Below are positions 1 through 5,989 of a stretch of DNA of 5,989 bases, piece after piece. Positions within the stretch are counted from its first letter, which is position 1; the number at the start of each line of letters is the position of its first letter. The position numbers and the translations under genes were made by a program. Source of the stretch: Chloroflexota bacterium (GTDB taxonomy: Bacteria > Chloroflexota > Anaerolineae > Anaerolineales > UBA11579); the NCBI GenBank assembly GCA_003486225.1, contig DNGN01000068.1, positions 1 through 5,989 of the forward strand, given 5' to 3'. Under the pieces are notes generated by a model, which worked only from the letters and a program-made list of their open reading frames with translations, made no database searches and was not told the DNA's origin.

Positions 1-1232
1 CCCCCAGCCGTATCGACCGCTACCGCCGGGCCAGCCGCCGGGCAACCGGGATCGTGGTGGGTTTCATTGGCGAATTTTTCGGCTCGGTCCAGGCAATTAA
101 GGTCGCCGGGGCGGAAGAGAGCGTCATCAAGCGCTTTGAACGTTTGAACGACGACCGGCGGGATTATTCGCTTAAGGACCGGCTGTTCAACGAAATTTTA
201 CACTCCTTGTTTGTGAATACGGCCAGCATCGGCACCGGGGTGATCCTGATCCTGGCAGGGCAGGCGATGCGCGACAACCAGTTTACGGTGGGCGATTTTG
301 CCCTGTTTACCTTTTATTTGGAATTCATCACCGACCTGACTGCCTTCAGTGGTTTATTGGTAGCCCGTTACCGCCAGATCGGCATTTCGGTGGAACGCAT
401 GGGGCGTTTGATGGAGGGTGCCACCAAGGAAGCGCTGACAGAATTTGGGCCGGTTTACCAGGAAGGGGAGTTCCCACAGGTGGTATATGAGGAACGCACC
501 GACCGGGATTTGCTGCAGCATTTGAAGGCCAGCCATTTGAGCTATCTCTTCCCTGGCACGCAAAAGGGCATCCAGAATATTGACCTTTCCGTGCAGCGAG
601 GCCAATTTGTGGTTGTTACCGGCCGGGTAGGGTCTGGTAAAACGACCTTGCTGCGGGTGCTGCTGGGCTTGCTGCCGAAGGACGAAGGTGAGATCCTGTG
701 GAACAACCAGCCGGTCACCCGCCCAGACGATTTCTTTATCTTTCCGCGGGCGGCCTACACTTCTCAGGTGCCGCGCCTGTTCTCGGACACGCTGCGCAAT
801 AATATCCTGCTGGGACTGGATAAATCGGAGGAAGAGGTCTATCTGGCCATCTATCAATCCGTGATGGAACGGGATCTGGAAGAATTGGAGGACGGCCTGG
901 ATACGCTGGTAGGCCCCAAAGGGGTCAAGCTTTCCGGTGGGCAGATGCAGCGCACCGCAGCCGCCCGCATGTTCGTGCGCCAACCGGAACTGCTGGTGTT
1001 CGATGATCTGTCGAGCGCTTTGGATGTGGAAACCGAGCGCACCCTTTGGGAACGGGTCTTCGAGCAGCAAGGTGCCACCTGCCTGGTGGTCTCGCACCGC
1101 CGGATCGCCCTGCGGCGGGCAGATCATATTATCGTGCTCAAGGATGGGCGGATGGAAGCCCAGGGCCAGTTGGATGACCTGCTGCGAACCTCGGAAGAGA
1201 TGCAGCGCATTTGGCATGGAGAGCTGAATTGA
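1..1232 (+). CDS. ABC exporter subunit, membrane domain fused to ATPase domain (5' partial)
   Basis: C-terminal part of a half-size ABC exporter that would use ATP to move an unknown substrate across the inner membrane. The frame is open to the window edge (first full codon at 3), so GTG at 54 is internal. About 410 residues are visible; such proteins usually have about 580-600, so the first helices are missing. Numbering from the codon at 54: a cytoplasmic loop ([21 protein letters not shown]), two hydrophobic segments at about 48-72 and 77-106, then the ATPase domain from about 158. Walker A is GRVGSGKTT (190-198), the Q-loop Gln is 238, the signature LSGGQ is 293-297, Walker B is LLVFDD (313-318), the D-loop SALD is 321-324 and the H-loop His is 348. 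Asp318 replaces the usual catalytic Glu, as in the degenerate half of heterodimeric exporters such as TM287/288. A partner subunit gene probably lies upstream. The MFS gene follows after 56 bases. Family is certain; substrate unknown. Confidence 0.95.
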   Translation, partial: PSRIDRYRRASRRATGIVVGFIGEFFGSVQAIKVAGAEESVIKRFERLNDDRRDYSLKDRLFNEILHSLFVNTASIGTGVILILAGQAMRDNQFTVGDFALFTFYLEFITDLTAFSGLLVARYRQIGISVERMGRLMEGATKEALTEFGPVYQEGEFPQVVYEERTDRDLLQHLKASHLSYLFPGTQKGIQNIDLSVQRGQFVVVTGRVGSGKTTLLRVLLGLLPKDEGEILWNNQPVTRPDDFFIFPRAAYTSQVPRLFSDTLRNNILLGLDKSEEEVYLAIYQSVMERDLEELEDGLDTLVGPKGVKLSGGQMQRTAAARMFVRQPELLVFDDLSSALDVETERTLWERVFEQQGATCLVVSHRRIALRRADHIIVLKDGRMEAQGQLDDLLRTSEEMQRIWHGELN

Positions 1233-1288
1233 AGTTTTCATCACTTGATCAATGGAGCCACATTTTTATTTGTGGATAATGCTGCCAG

Positions 1289-2524
1289 ATGTTTAAACGG
1301 ATAACCACGACGTACCAACGTTTTTCACCCAAGTTTTGGATCTTGGTATTATCTGCCTTTATCGACCGCCTTGGTGGGACGATGATTTTTCCCTTTTTCT
1401 CGCTGTATATTACCCAGAAGTTTGATGTGGGTATGACCCAGGCCGGGGTGCTGCTGGGATCTTTTTCTTTCTTTGGCTTCATCGGCAGCATCATTGGAGG
1501 AGCCCTGACAGACAAATTCGGACGCAAAGGGATTGTCTTGTTTGGGCTGGTCTTCAGTGCCTGCAGCAGCATCGCGTTTGGCTTGGTAAGAGAATTTTCT
1601 GTTTTCTTCACCCTGGCTGTGTTTGTTGGGCTGCTCTCAGATGTTGCCGGACCAGCACATCAAGCCATGGTTGCAGACCTGCTTCCAGAAGAGCGGCGTG
1701 CCGAGGGGTACAGCTTTATGCGGATGGCGGGAAATTTGGCCTGGATCCTTGGGCCGACCATCGGAGGCTTTTTGGCCGGGTATTCTTACATGATCGTGTT
1801 TGTAATCGACGCGATTACAAGCCTGATCGTGGCTGGCATCGTATTCCGCTTTATTCCGGAGACCAAACCCGAGGTGGAGTCGGCAGAAGAGCCAGAAAGT
1901 ATTTTCAAGACAATTTTGGGCTATGCAGAGGTATTCAAGGACCGGCTGTATCTGGCGATTGTGGTTTGTTTGATCTTCAGTACCCTGGCCTATGGACAGA
2001 TTTACAGCACGCTTTCTGTCTTTTTACGAGATGTCCACGGCCTTCCCGAAAGCGGGTACGGCTCTTTGATGAGTATCAACGCCAGCCTGGTTGTGCTGTT
2101 CCAATTCTGGATCACCTCCAGGATGAGGGAAAGACCGCCAATTCTGGTGTTGGCATTGGGGACCTCGTTCTACCTGGTGGGGCTCACCATGTACGGCTAT
2201 GTCTCAGGATACGCGCTGTTCCTGGCAGCCATGGTCCTGATCACCATTGGGGAAATGGTGCTGCTGCCAACAGCCCAGGGAATTGTGGCGAATTTCGCAC
2301 CCCAAAAATTGCGCGGCCGCTATATGGCTTTCTTCGGGCTCTCCTGGGTGCTGCCATCGATTTTTGGGCCGGGCTTGGCTGGTTTGATCCTGGATGGCCC
2401 TAACCCTGAGTGGTTGTGGTTTGCCTGCGGCATTAGCTGCGCTCTGGCGATTGCAGGATTTTTGGTCCTTCACAGCCGGGCGGGTGCCAGGTTGGAACAA
2501 AGGGTGGATGAAACTACTCGGTAA
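1289..2524 (+). CDS. MFS transporter, DHA1-like multidrug/solute:H+ antiporter type
   Basis: Integral membrane protein of the major facilitator superfamily, 411 residues, the normal length for a 12-helix member. The N-terminus (RFSPKFWILVLSAFIDRLGG) leads into helix 1. Motif A follows helix 2 as GGALTDKFGRKG (70-81), with Asp75, Arg79 and Lys80. The motif C signature of proton antiporters sits in helix 5 as GPTIGG (155-160). A charged central loop at about 191-216 separates the two six-helix halves. The second half carries a motif A-like LRGRYMAFFG (341-350) and GPGLAG (360-365). Substrate cannot be told; drug, sugar or metabolite export are all possible. ATG 1289 is the best start because an in-frame TAA lies at 1277-1279. 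There is no clear Shine-Dalgarno sequence before it. The gene follows the ABC exporter in the same direction after 56 bases, so the two may share a transcript. Confidence 0.93.
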   Translation: MFKRITTTYQRFSPKFWILVLSAFIDRLGGTMIFPFFSLYITQKFDVGMTQAGVLLGSFSFFGFIGSIIGGALTDKFGRKGIVLFGLVFSACSSIAFGLVREFSVFFTLAVFVGLLSDVAGPAHQAMVADLLPEERRAEGYSFMRMAGNLAWILGPTIGGFLAGYSYMIVFVIDAITSLIVAGIVFRFIPETKPEVESAEEPESIFKTILGYAEVFKDRLYLAIVVCLIFSTLAYGQIYSTLSVFLRDVHGLPESGYGSLMSINASLVVLFQFWITSRMRERPPILVLALGTSFYLVGLTMYGYVSGYALFLAAMVLITIGEMVLLPTAQGIVANFAPQKLRGRYMAFFGLSWVLPSIFGPGLAGLILDGPNPEWLWFACGISCALAIAGFLVLHSRAGARLEQRVDETTR

Positions 2525-2539
2525 ACAAACACCAATGAT

Positions 2540-2555
2540 CCAGAGAAGCTTCTGG
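2540..2555. terminator. Small hairpin between convergent genes, possible weak bidirectional terminator
   Basis: CCAGA pairs with TCTGG around the loop GAAGCT, with one further G-T pair possible, giving a 5-6 bp stem in the 37-base gap between two convergent genes. Plus-strand reading is followed after AAAAC by a T-rich stretch (TTTATTCTT). Minus-strand reading is followed later by TTTGTTT. The stem is short and the T-tracts are not adjacent, so it is at best a weak terminator; its position between two facing stop codons is the main support. Confidence 0.35.
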
Positions 2556-2561
2556 AAAACT

Positions 2562-4190
2562 TTATTCTTCTAATACTTCGTAGATGACCGTCAGGGGCAC
2601 GCCGTATCTTTCGACCTGATCGACCTTCCTGATTTGAGGCAAAAGAGCTTCCAGTTCTTGATCATAATTTAAATTGGTTGAGATGATTAGGTATTCTAAA
2701 TTCCCTAAATTATCACCCCGAACGAATCGTGTAGAAAAATCATCCCTTAGAAAGTCTTCGATCAAATCAAAATTAAGATAGATCCCAACTGCTGCTCCAT
2801 GAGGTGCCCATGAATTTATGAGCTCAGCCGCTTCCCTGTAGGAAGTTCTCCAATAGTCCAATTCGTACTCACGGAAAGCTCCTTCTACACCACCGGCAAT
2901 ACGATTGAAATAGATATACTCCATGGGATGAAGTTGGATGATAGTAAAGATCCCTGGGAGTGCAACCAGGATGGGTAGGATCAAACGCCAGTATTTGCCT
3001 TTCAGACTTTGGATGAGGATTTCCAGCCCAATCGCTGCAAAAATGAAGATTGGCGGAAGAATAAACAGAAAATGCCGGATATTATTATATATTGTTGGGT
3101 GAAAAATGACGGCCAGCAGGATTGGACCGAAAAACCAGATAGCGAGTAAACTGAACAGCACCCAGTCTGCCCTTTTTTGAACCACCCAAATGATAGCTCC
3201 GATTAGCCCGATCAAGAATAAGATCATCAGGGGTTCGGTAAACTTTAGGCTTAATAAAACCGGCAGAAAACTGCGGGGATAGTTGGTCTTATTGTAGATA
3301 TCGCCCGCGAATAATATTTTCCCGTTCCAGCCGCTAAAAGAGAAAACATTAGACCAGAATGCCAGGTAGTTTTCTTTAGGCGCGGACCACAGATCCGGCC
3401 AGAGTGCAAAACCCAATAAGCCAGAAATTATTAATAGGCTTATCCAGGGTATGATTGCTTTTTTGCCAGCTTTGAACACCCAATAGATCCCGATAGCAAC
3501 CCAAACAAAAAGCCCATATACCCGGGTTGAGCTGCAAAGTGCAAGCAGAACTGCTGTCGGCAAAAACCATCTGATCTGAAGAATTGAAGCCAACTGGTGC
3601 ATTATTTTGATTATTCTGGTTTTGGAATTATTTTCCGGTACGGCTTTATCGTTGTGCTGATTTGACATCCAGGCAGGAAGCTGGTCCCCGGCATAGATAC
3701 CCAAGACGAGTGCCCCCAGCATCAGGGTCATAAAAGGCGTGTCTTTAGGATTGATGAAGGCATGCCCCCAAAGAACAGGTTGATAGAAGAACAGAATGAC
3801 TGCCCCCAAGGATGCCCAACCGCTGACCATTTTGTTAGCCAGCATGAATATAAAGACCCCACCAAGTTGAAAGAATAGAAAATGAGTAAAATGCCACTGA
3901 TCGAACATGGTCCAGTTGACAAAAATTCGTTCAAAAACCTCTGATATAACCTTGCCGACAACATAATATCCTGCCCCATGACTGTATTTATTCAAGATAA
4001 AAAAATCTTCCGGCACAGAGCCCGTACGATAGGCTTTAAATCGGTGGAAGGCGGCTTCATAGACCTCTGTTTCGTCAATAGAAATCCCAAAATCTGTGAC
4101 CCATATCAGCCCGATAACAATATTGATAAAGATGAGCAGGATGAGTAATCCCTGATAACTTTTGACCAGTCTCAAAACCTGTTCTTTCAT
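2562..4190 (-). CDS. Membrane glycosyltransferase, GT-C fold, family 39-like
   Basis: Multi-spanning glycosyltransferase expected to transfer a sugar from a lipid-phosphate donor on the outer face of the membrane; acceptor unknown. It has 542 residues, a usual length for GT39-type proteins. Numbering from the ATG at 4190: helix 1 at about 14-32 is followed by GISIDETEVYE, whose Asp39-Glu40 pair fits the acidic motif in the first outer loop of GT-C enzymes. Further marks are HAFINPKDTPF (Asp150), STRVYGLFV (about 221-229), IYNNIRHFLFILPP and, near the end, HPMEYIYFNRIAGG followed by ELDYW. About ten hydrophobic helices are visible, then a soluble tail from about 435. TTG at 4193 is also in frame, but GGAGG lies 7 bases before the ATG and only 4 before the TTG, so ATG is preferred. 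The start overlaps the stop of an upstream open frame as TGATG, suggesting coupled translation. Codons are much more AT-rich than in neighbouring genes. Confidence 0.9.
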   Translation of the reverse strand: MKEQVLRLVKSYQGLLILLIFINIVIGLIWVTDFGISIDETEVYEAAFHRFKAYRTGSVPEDFFILNKYSHGAGYYVVGKVISEVFERIFVNWTMFDQWHFTHFLFFQLGGVFIFMLANKMVSGWASLGAVILFFYQPVLWGHAFINPKDTPFMTLMLGALVLGIYAGDQLPAWMSNQHNDKAVPENNSKTRIIKIMHQLASILQIRWFLPTAVLLALCSSTRVYGLFVWVAIGIYWVFKAGKKAIIPWISLLIISGLLGFALWPDLWSAPKENYLAFWSNVFSFSGWNGKILFAGDIYNKTNYPRSFLPVLLSLKFTEPLMILFLIGLIGAIIWVVQKRADWVLFSLLAIWFFGPILLAVIFHPTIYNNIRHFLFILPPIFIFAAIGLEILIQSLKGKYWRLILPILVALPGIFTIIQLHPMEYIYFNRIAGGVEGAFREYELDYWRTSYREAAELINSWAPHGAAVGIYLNFDLIEDFLRDDFSTRFVRGDNLGNLEYLIISTNLNYDQELEALLPQIRKVDQVERYGVPLTVIYEVLEE

Positions 4191-4366
4191 CAAATCACCT
4201 CCAAAGTACTGAAAATCTCCACCATTTTTCTCTGGTCGTATTCATTGGTCGGAAAATATTTTATCAGTATAAACTGAAACATCCTGGAAATAGTTCCAAG
4301 AAAGGTGTCAGAATTATAGATATCCTTTTGCTTAATTAATTGGACAACTGGACCAATGTTATAAAA
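4190..4366 (-). pseudogene. 58-codon open frame, possible 3' remnant of a lost gene coupled to the glycosyltransferase
   Basis: On the minus strand an open frame runs from just after TAG (4367-4369) to TGA (4190-4192). The TGA overlaps the ATG of the glycosyltransferase as TGATG. Its translation looks protein-like, ending YFPTNEYDQRKMVEIFSTL and then EVI; I do not recognise a family. The only in-frame start is ATG at 4282, which would give 30 residues (MFQFILIKYF...) and has no good ribosome binding site. The stretch before that ATG has no ATG, GTG or TTG, so a full small gene is unlikely. The simplest reading is the tail of a gene formerly upstream of the glycosyltransferase, cut at its 5' end. 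A coincidental open stretch in AT-rich leader DNA is the main alternative. The rest of the gap between 4191 and 4472 holds the terminator described separately and no other gene I can see. Confidence 0.4.
4194..4202 (-). promoter_or_regulatory. Strong Shine-Dalgarno site deciding the glycosyltransferase start
   Basis: GGAGGTGAT on the minus strand matches the 16S rRNA anti-Shine-Dalgarno over nine bases. It is 7 bases from its GGAGG core to ATG 4190, an ordinary spacing, which argues for that ATG rather than the in-frame TTG three bases earlier. The site lies inside the last codons of the upstream open frame, as is common for coupled genes. Confidence 0.85.
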
Positions 4367-4398
4367 CTAGCCCAAGTGATATTTACAGTCACCTGGGC
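4361..4398 (-). terminator. Rho-independent terminator of the bPH_2-domain gene
   Basis: The arms GCCCAGGTGA and TCACTTGGGC (minus strand, 4398 to 4370) pair at nine of ten positions with one mismatch, around a 9-base loop. The 3' arm is followed by TAGTTTTAT, a moderate T-tract. The plus-strand reading has no T-tract after it, so it serves the minus strand. It lies about 75 bases after the stop of the bPH_2-domain gene and ahead of the glycosyltransferase, which probably separates the two transcripts. Confidence 0.7.
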
Positions 4399-4472
4399 AG
4401 GTTATTCCAGTAGGATATTTAGGGATTGTTCGAAAAAAATATTCCTAAGAGGGTATTAAAGAGAATTGCGGT

Positions 4473-5012
4473 TTACATAAATTCCCGGAACTGCAGCCCA
4501 TGGCGTTTGCGCGCTTCCAGCCAGGCTTTGCGCATGATCTCGTAGACTTCCTCCGGTTTGGCAATATTGCGCATGACGATTTCTGGGTTTGAGGCATCCT
4601 GCCCCTTTATGGTGATATCACCCAGATTGGTGATGCGTTCGCCAATGTTTTGCTTGTAGTCAATATCCTGCATGCGCACCAGTTCGAAATTTTCCACTTT
4701 ACGGCCGACTAAGCCGCGAGTCACTTTGAGCCGTTCCGTGGTGAGTGTGTAATGCTCTACCAGCGAGAGGAATGGCCTGCCCTGCCAAAGGATGTGCTCT
4801 TCGGTGCCGTCCGCTGCGGCAGGGGTCGCCTCAGGGGTGGGTTGGTATTCCTCATCCATGATCTGATCCATGCTCACTAAAACGGCATCAGCAATCTTGC
4901 CGACCAATTTTTCCTGCTGCTCTGCGGGGACAGCCGAAAGGTCAACCCCGCTCTGGGCAACAGCTTGCCAGACACTGCTGATCATTTTGGCGCGAATTTT
5001 ATCTAAGTTCAT
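4473..5012 (-). CDS. Soluble PH-like (bPH_2-type) domain protein
   Basis: 179-residue protein without signal peptide or membrane helix, so probably cytoplasmic or bound to the inner face of the membrane. Residues 1-50 look helical (MNLDKIRAKMISSVWQAVAQ...). Residues 51-70 form an acidic, Pro/Ala-rich linker (PTPEATPAAADG). From about 71 to 160 it reads as a bacterial PH domain: ILWQGRPFLSLVEHYTLTTE, then GLVGRKVENFELVRMQDIDY, NIGERITNLGDITIKG and IAKPEEVYEIMRKAW. The pattern of WQGRP, YTLT, ELVR, GDI and the final helix is typical of bPH_2 (YdbT/YdbS-like) domains, but those usually carry membrane helices, absent here. Molecular role unknown. ATG 5012 is preceded by TTTGGAGG with a short 4-base gap to the ATG. 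It appears to have its own promoter (5058-5066) and terminator (4361-4398), so it is probably a single-gene transcript. Confidence 0.85.
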   Translation of the reverse strand: MNLDKIRAKMISSVWQAVAQSGVDLSAVPAEQQEKLVGKIADAVLVSMDQIMDEEYQPTPEATPAAADGTEEHILWQGRPFLSLVEHYTLTTERLKVTRGLVGRKVENFELVRMQDIDYKQNIGERITNLGDITIKGQDASNPEIVMRNIAKPEEVYEIMRKAWLEARKRHGLQFREFM

Positions 5013-5044
5013 ATGGCCTCCAAAGATTGAAATTCAACACGATG

Positions 5045-5079
5045 ATTTGATGAATCCATTGTAGCAGGAATTTGATGAA
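5045..5079. repeat. Two direct copies of a 10-base repeat flanking the -10 box
   Basis: ATTTGATGAA occurs exactly at 5045-5054 and again at 5070-5079, 25 bases apart. One copy overlaps the predicted transcription start, the other sits in the -35 region, and the -10 box lies between them. This layout would suit an operator pair, but two short AT-rich copies can also arise by chance. Confidence 0.4.
5058..5066 (-). promoter_or_regulatory. Extended -10 promoter of the bPH_2-domain gene
   Basis: The minus strand reads TGCTACAAT: a TACAAT hexamer one base from TATAAT, with the TGn extension. It predicts a start of transcription near 5051 and a leader of about 40 bases before ATG 5012. There is no good -35 box at 15-18 bases (only CATTCA/TTCATT-like matches), consistent with an extended -10 promoter or with activator dependence. 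Two copies of a 10-base repeat flank it. Confidence 0.5.
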
Positions 5080-5135
5080 ATGAATGTTTTTCGTGCATTT
5101 TTTGCCAGAAATATCCCTTCAGGCAGCAGACGGGA

Positions 5136-5411
5136 TCAGGTGCGGTACACAAGCAGTTTTTTTTCGATCACATGGCTGCCAAGTTTGATCAATAGATATC
5201 CAAGCTGGGCAAATCCTTCACTGCTATGGCCTGCTGGCTCCACATCATCCGGGGATACATCGCGTCCAAGAATGGTGCCATCGACGTGTACCAAAACATG
5301 ACCGGTTCTATTTTTAAGTATTGGCCGGGATACAATGCCGACTTTGCCTGCCAGGTCTGCTTTAAGGAATGTCACTAAATCACCGATCTGCAAACTTTTG
5401 TTGGGAGTCAC
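5136..5411 (-). CDS. Small conserved-looking protein with SH3/KOW-like N-terminal barrel
   Basis: 91-residue soluble protein that I cannot assign to a named family. Residues about 9-58 look like a small SH3-type or KOW barrel: IGDLVTF, then AGKVGIVSRP, HVLVHVDGTILG and DVSPDDVEP, alternating short strands with Gly turns in the manner of domains that bind RNA, DNA or peptides. Residues 62-88 (SEGFAQLGYLLIKLGSHVIE) suggest one amphipathic helix that may pack on the barrel or make a dimer. The start is GTG at 5411, supported by a near-perfect AAGGAGGT six bases before it. The LamG-like gene ends 57 bases upstream in the same direction with no terminator seen between, so they may be co-transcribed. 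Being a real gene is likely; the function is open. Confidence 0.75.
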   Translation of the reverse strand: MTPNKSLQIGDLVTFLKADLAGKVGIVSRPILKNRTGHVLVHVDGTILGRDVSPDDVEPAGHSSEGFAQLGYLLIKLGSHVIEKKLLVYRT

Positions 5412-5416
5412 AGGCT

Positions 5417-5424
5417 ACCTCCTT
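5417..5424 (-). promoter_or_regulatory. Shine-Dalgarno site supporting a GTG start
   Basis: AAGGAGGT on the minus strand, with six bases between its GGAGG core and GTG at 5411. This near-perfect site is the main evidence that the small downstream frame is translated and that GTG, rather than a later codon, is its start. Confidence 0.8.
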
Positions 5425-5468
5425 TGAAATTGGTTCGTTTGTTTCACCTTCCATTCAACTCACTGACT

Positions 5469-5989
5469 TCAGCGGATCGTTACGTTATCGAAATAAAGCT
5501 TGTAGCCATCTGGCCCGGCAAAATCGAGCGCGTAAACGAATAATGCCATTACCCCCGGCGATGTGAAGGGCTTTTGGATGATAACTCTCCGCACCAGATC
5601 CTCATTGACAGTCAGGGTGATGGTTTCTGGCTGGCAGTCCAGGGCGATGGTATTGACTTCTTCTGGCAGAGGGGAGAAAGCATCCACCGAGATCCAGTAA
5701 TTATCGTCCTGCTCTGGTTCGTACAACGGGACGAATTCGCCATTTTCAATAATGCCGATCATAACTTCCCTGGTCTCGAGGTCAAATTCCACATAATAAT
5801 AATTTGCAGGGTCCTGATACTGGCAAAATACGCCGAATGTGCCGTGTTGTTCACCTGGCAGGCCCCAGACATCGAACACAATGCTGGCGGGGTTGAACAT
5901 CACCGGTACATAGACCCAGTCATAATAATCGGCTTGTTTGACCTGGAAGCTGTACGCCTGGTTCTCATATTTTAGAATGGTTGTGCCAT
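5469..5989 (-). CDS. LamG/DUF1080-like beta-sandwich domain protein (N-terminus outside window)
   Basis: C-terminal domain of a larger protein. The frame is open to the window edge (GTTILKYENQAYSFQVKQ...), so the GTG and ATG codons at 5903 and 5900 are internal. About 173 residues are visible. The order of elements matches concanavalin-like jelly-roll domains of the LamG/DUF1080 type: a strand with FNPASIVFDVWGL, then GTFGVFCQYQDPANYYYVEF (the usual 'G-x-x-C-R/Q-Y-x-D-x-x-N-x-Y' block), a charged turn, ENGEFVPLYEP, NTIALDCQPETITLTVNEDL and the closing strand KLYFDNVTIR. In this family such domains often follow a signal peptide or a lipoprotein or kinase segment and face outside the cell, where they may bind carbohydrate; none of that can be confirmed here. 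Two Cys residues (in FCQYQ and DCQPE) could form a disulphide. The small SH3/KOW-like gene follows 57 bases after the stop. Confidence 0.8.
   Translation of the reverse strand, partial: GTTILKYENQAYSFQVKQADYYDWVYVPVMFNPASIVFDVWGLPGEQHGTFGVFCQYQDPANYYYVEFDLETREVMIGIIENGEFVPLYEPEQDDNYWISVDAFSPLPEEVNTIALDCQPETITLTVNEDLVRRVIIQKPFTSPGVMALFVYALDFAGPDGYKLYFDNVTIR

Noticed and set aside
354..1244. Long minus-strand open frame of 296 codons opposite the ABC gene
   Set aside because: The opposite plus-strand frame has every ABC motif. The minus-strand translation is rich in His, Gln and Pro with no recognisable domain, as expected for an antisense shadow of GC-rich coding DNA.
1249..1611. Minus-strand open frame of 120 codons opposite the start of the MFS gene
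   Set aside because: It is antisense to helices 1-4 and motif A of a clear MFS transporter; its Lys/Pro-rich translation is the expected shadow.
4285..4298. TGGAA-ATAG-TTCCA hairpin in the gap upstream of the glycosyltransferase
   Set aside because: Only five base pairs, no T-tract, and it lies inside the open frame at 4190-4366, so it may simply be coding remnant.
4313..4318. Perfect TATAAT on the minus strand ahead of the glycosyltransferase
   Set aside because: No acceptable -35 box at 16-18 bases and no TGn extension. A chance match is likely in such AT-rich DNA, though a promoter here cannot be excluded.
4339..4357. Inverted repeat ATTGG...CCAAT and a direct repeat TGGAC in the gap upstream of the glycosyltransferase
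   Set aside because: Five-base arms with a nine-base loop and a five-base direct repeat are expected by chance; no T-tract or promoter element fits with them.
5086..5135. TGCC...GGCA hairpin after the stop of the 91-residue protein, tested as a terminator
   Set aside because: Four-base arms with a 15-base loop, and on the minus strand it is followed by A residues rather than T residues.
5574..5975. Plus-strand open frame of 133 codons opposite the LamG-like gene
   Set aside because: The minus-strand frame matches a known fold and stays open to the window edge. The plus-strand translation shows no domain and no ribosome binding site was seen.

Overview
The window looks like a stretch of bacterial chromosome. 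Protein style suggests Chloroflexota (Anaerolineae-like): a half-size ABC exporter followed by an MFS exporter, a GT-C glycosyltransferase of the family-39 type, a soluble bPH_2-type protein, and a LamG/DUF1080-like beta-sandwich protein. This taxonomic guess rests on protein style alone; no rRNA, tRNA or marker gene is present.

Layout. Positions 1-2524 are read on the plus strand: the C-terminal two thirds of an ABC exporter subunit (5' end outside the window), a 56-base gap, then a complete MFS transporter. Positions 2525-2561 are a short convergent gap with a small hairpin. From 2562 to the end everything is read on the minus strand. In order of transcription these are: a LamG-like protein (N-terminus outside the window), a 91-residue SH3/KOW-like small protein starting at GTG, a 179-residue bPH_2-domain protein with its own likely promoter and a good downstream terminator, an AT-rich 58-codon open stretch that may be the tail of a lost gene, and a complete membrane glycosyltransferase whose ATG overlaps the stop of that stretch (TGATG).

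How the genes may work together. The ABC and MFS genes are both exporters and may form one export locus, but neither substrate can be read from sequence. The ABC subunit has Asp where the catalytic Glu normally follows Walker B, which is typical of one half of a heterodimeric exporter, so a partner gene is expected just upstream. The glycosyltransferase block is visibly more AT-rich than its neighbours and is probably a separately acquired module. The three genes at 4473-5989 may be related by position only. I see no CRISPR array, insertion sequence, RNA gene, integrase or att site, and nothing that clearly amounts to a new biological system. The most useful leads are the hidden open frame at 4190-4366, the unrecognised 91-residue protein, and the repeat pair around the promoter at 5058-5066.
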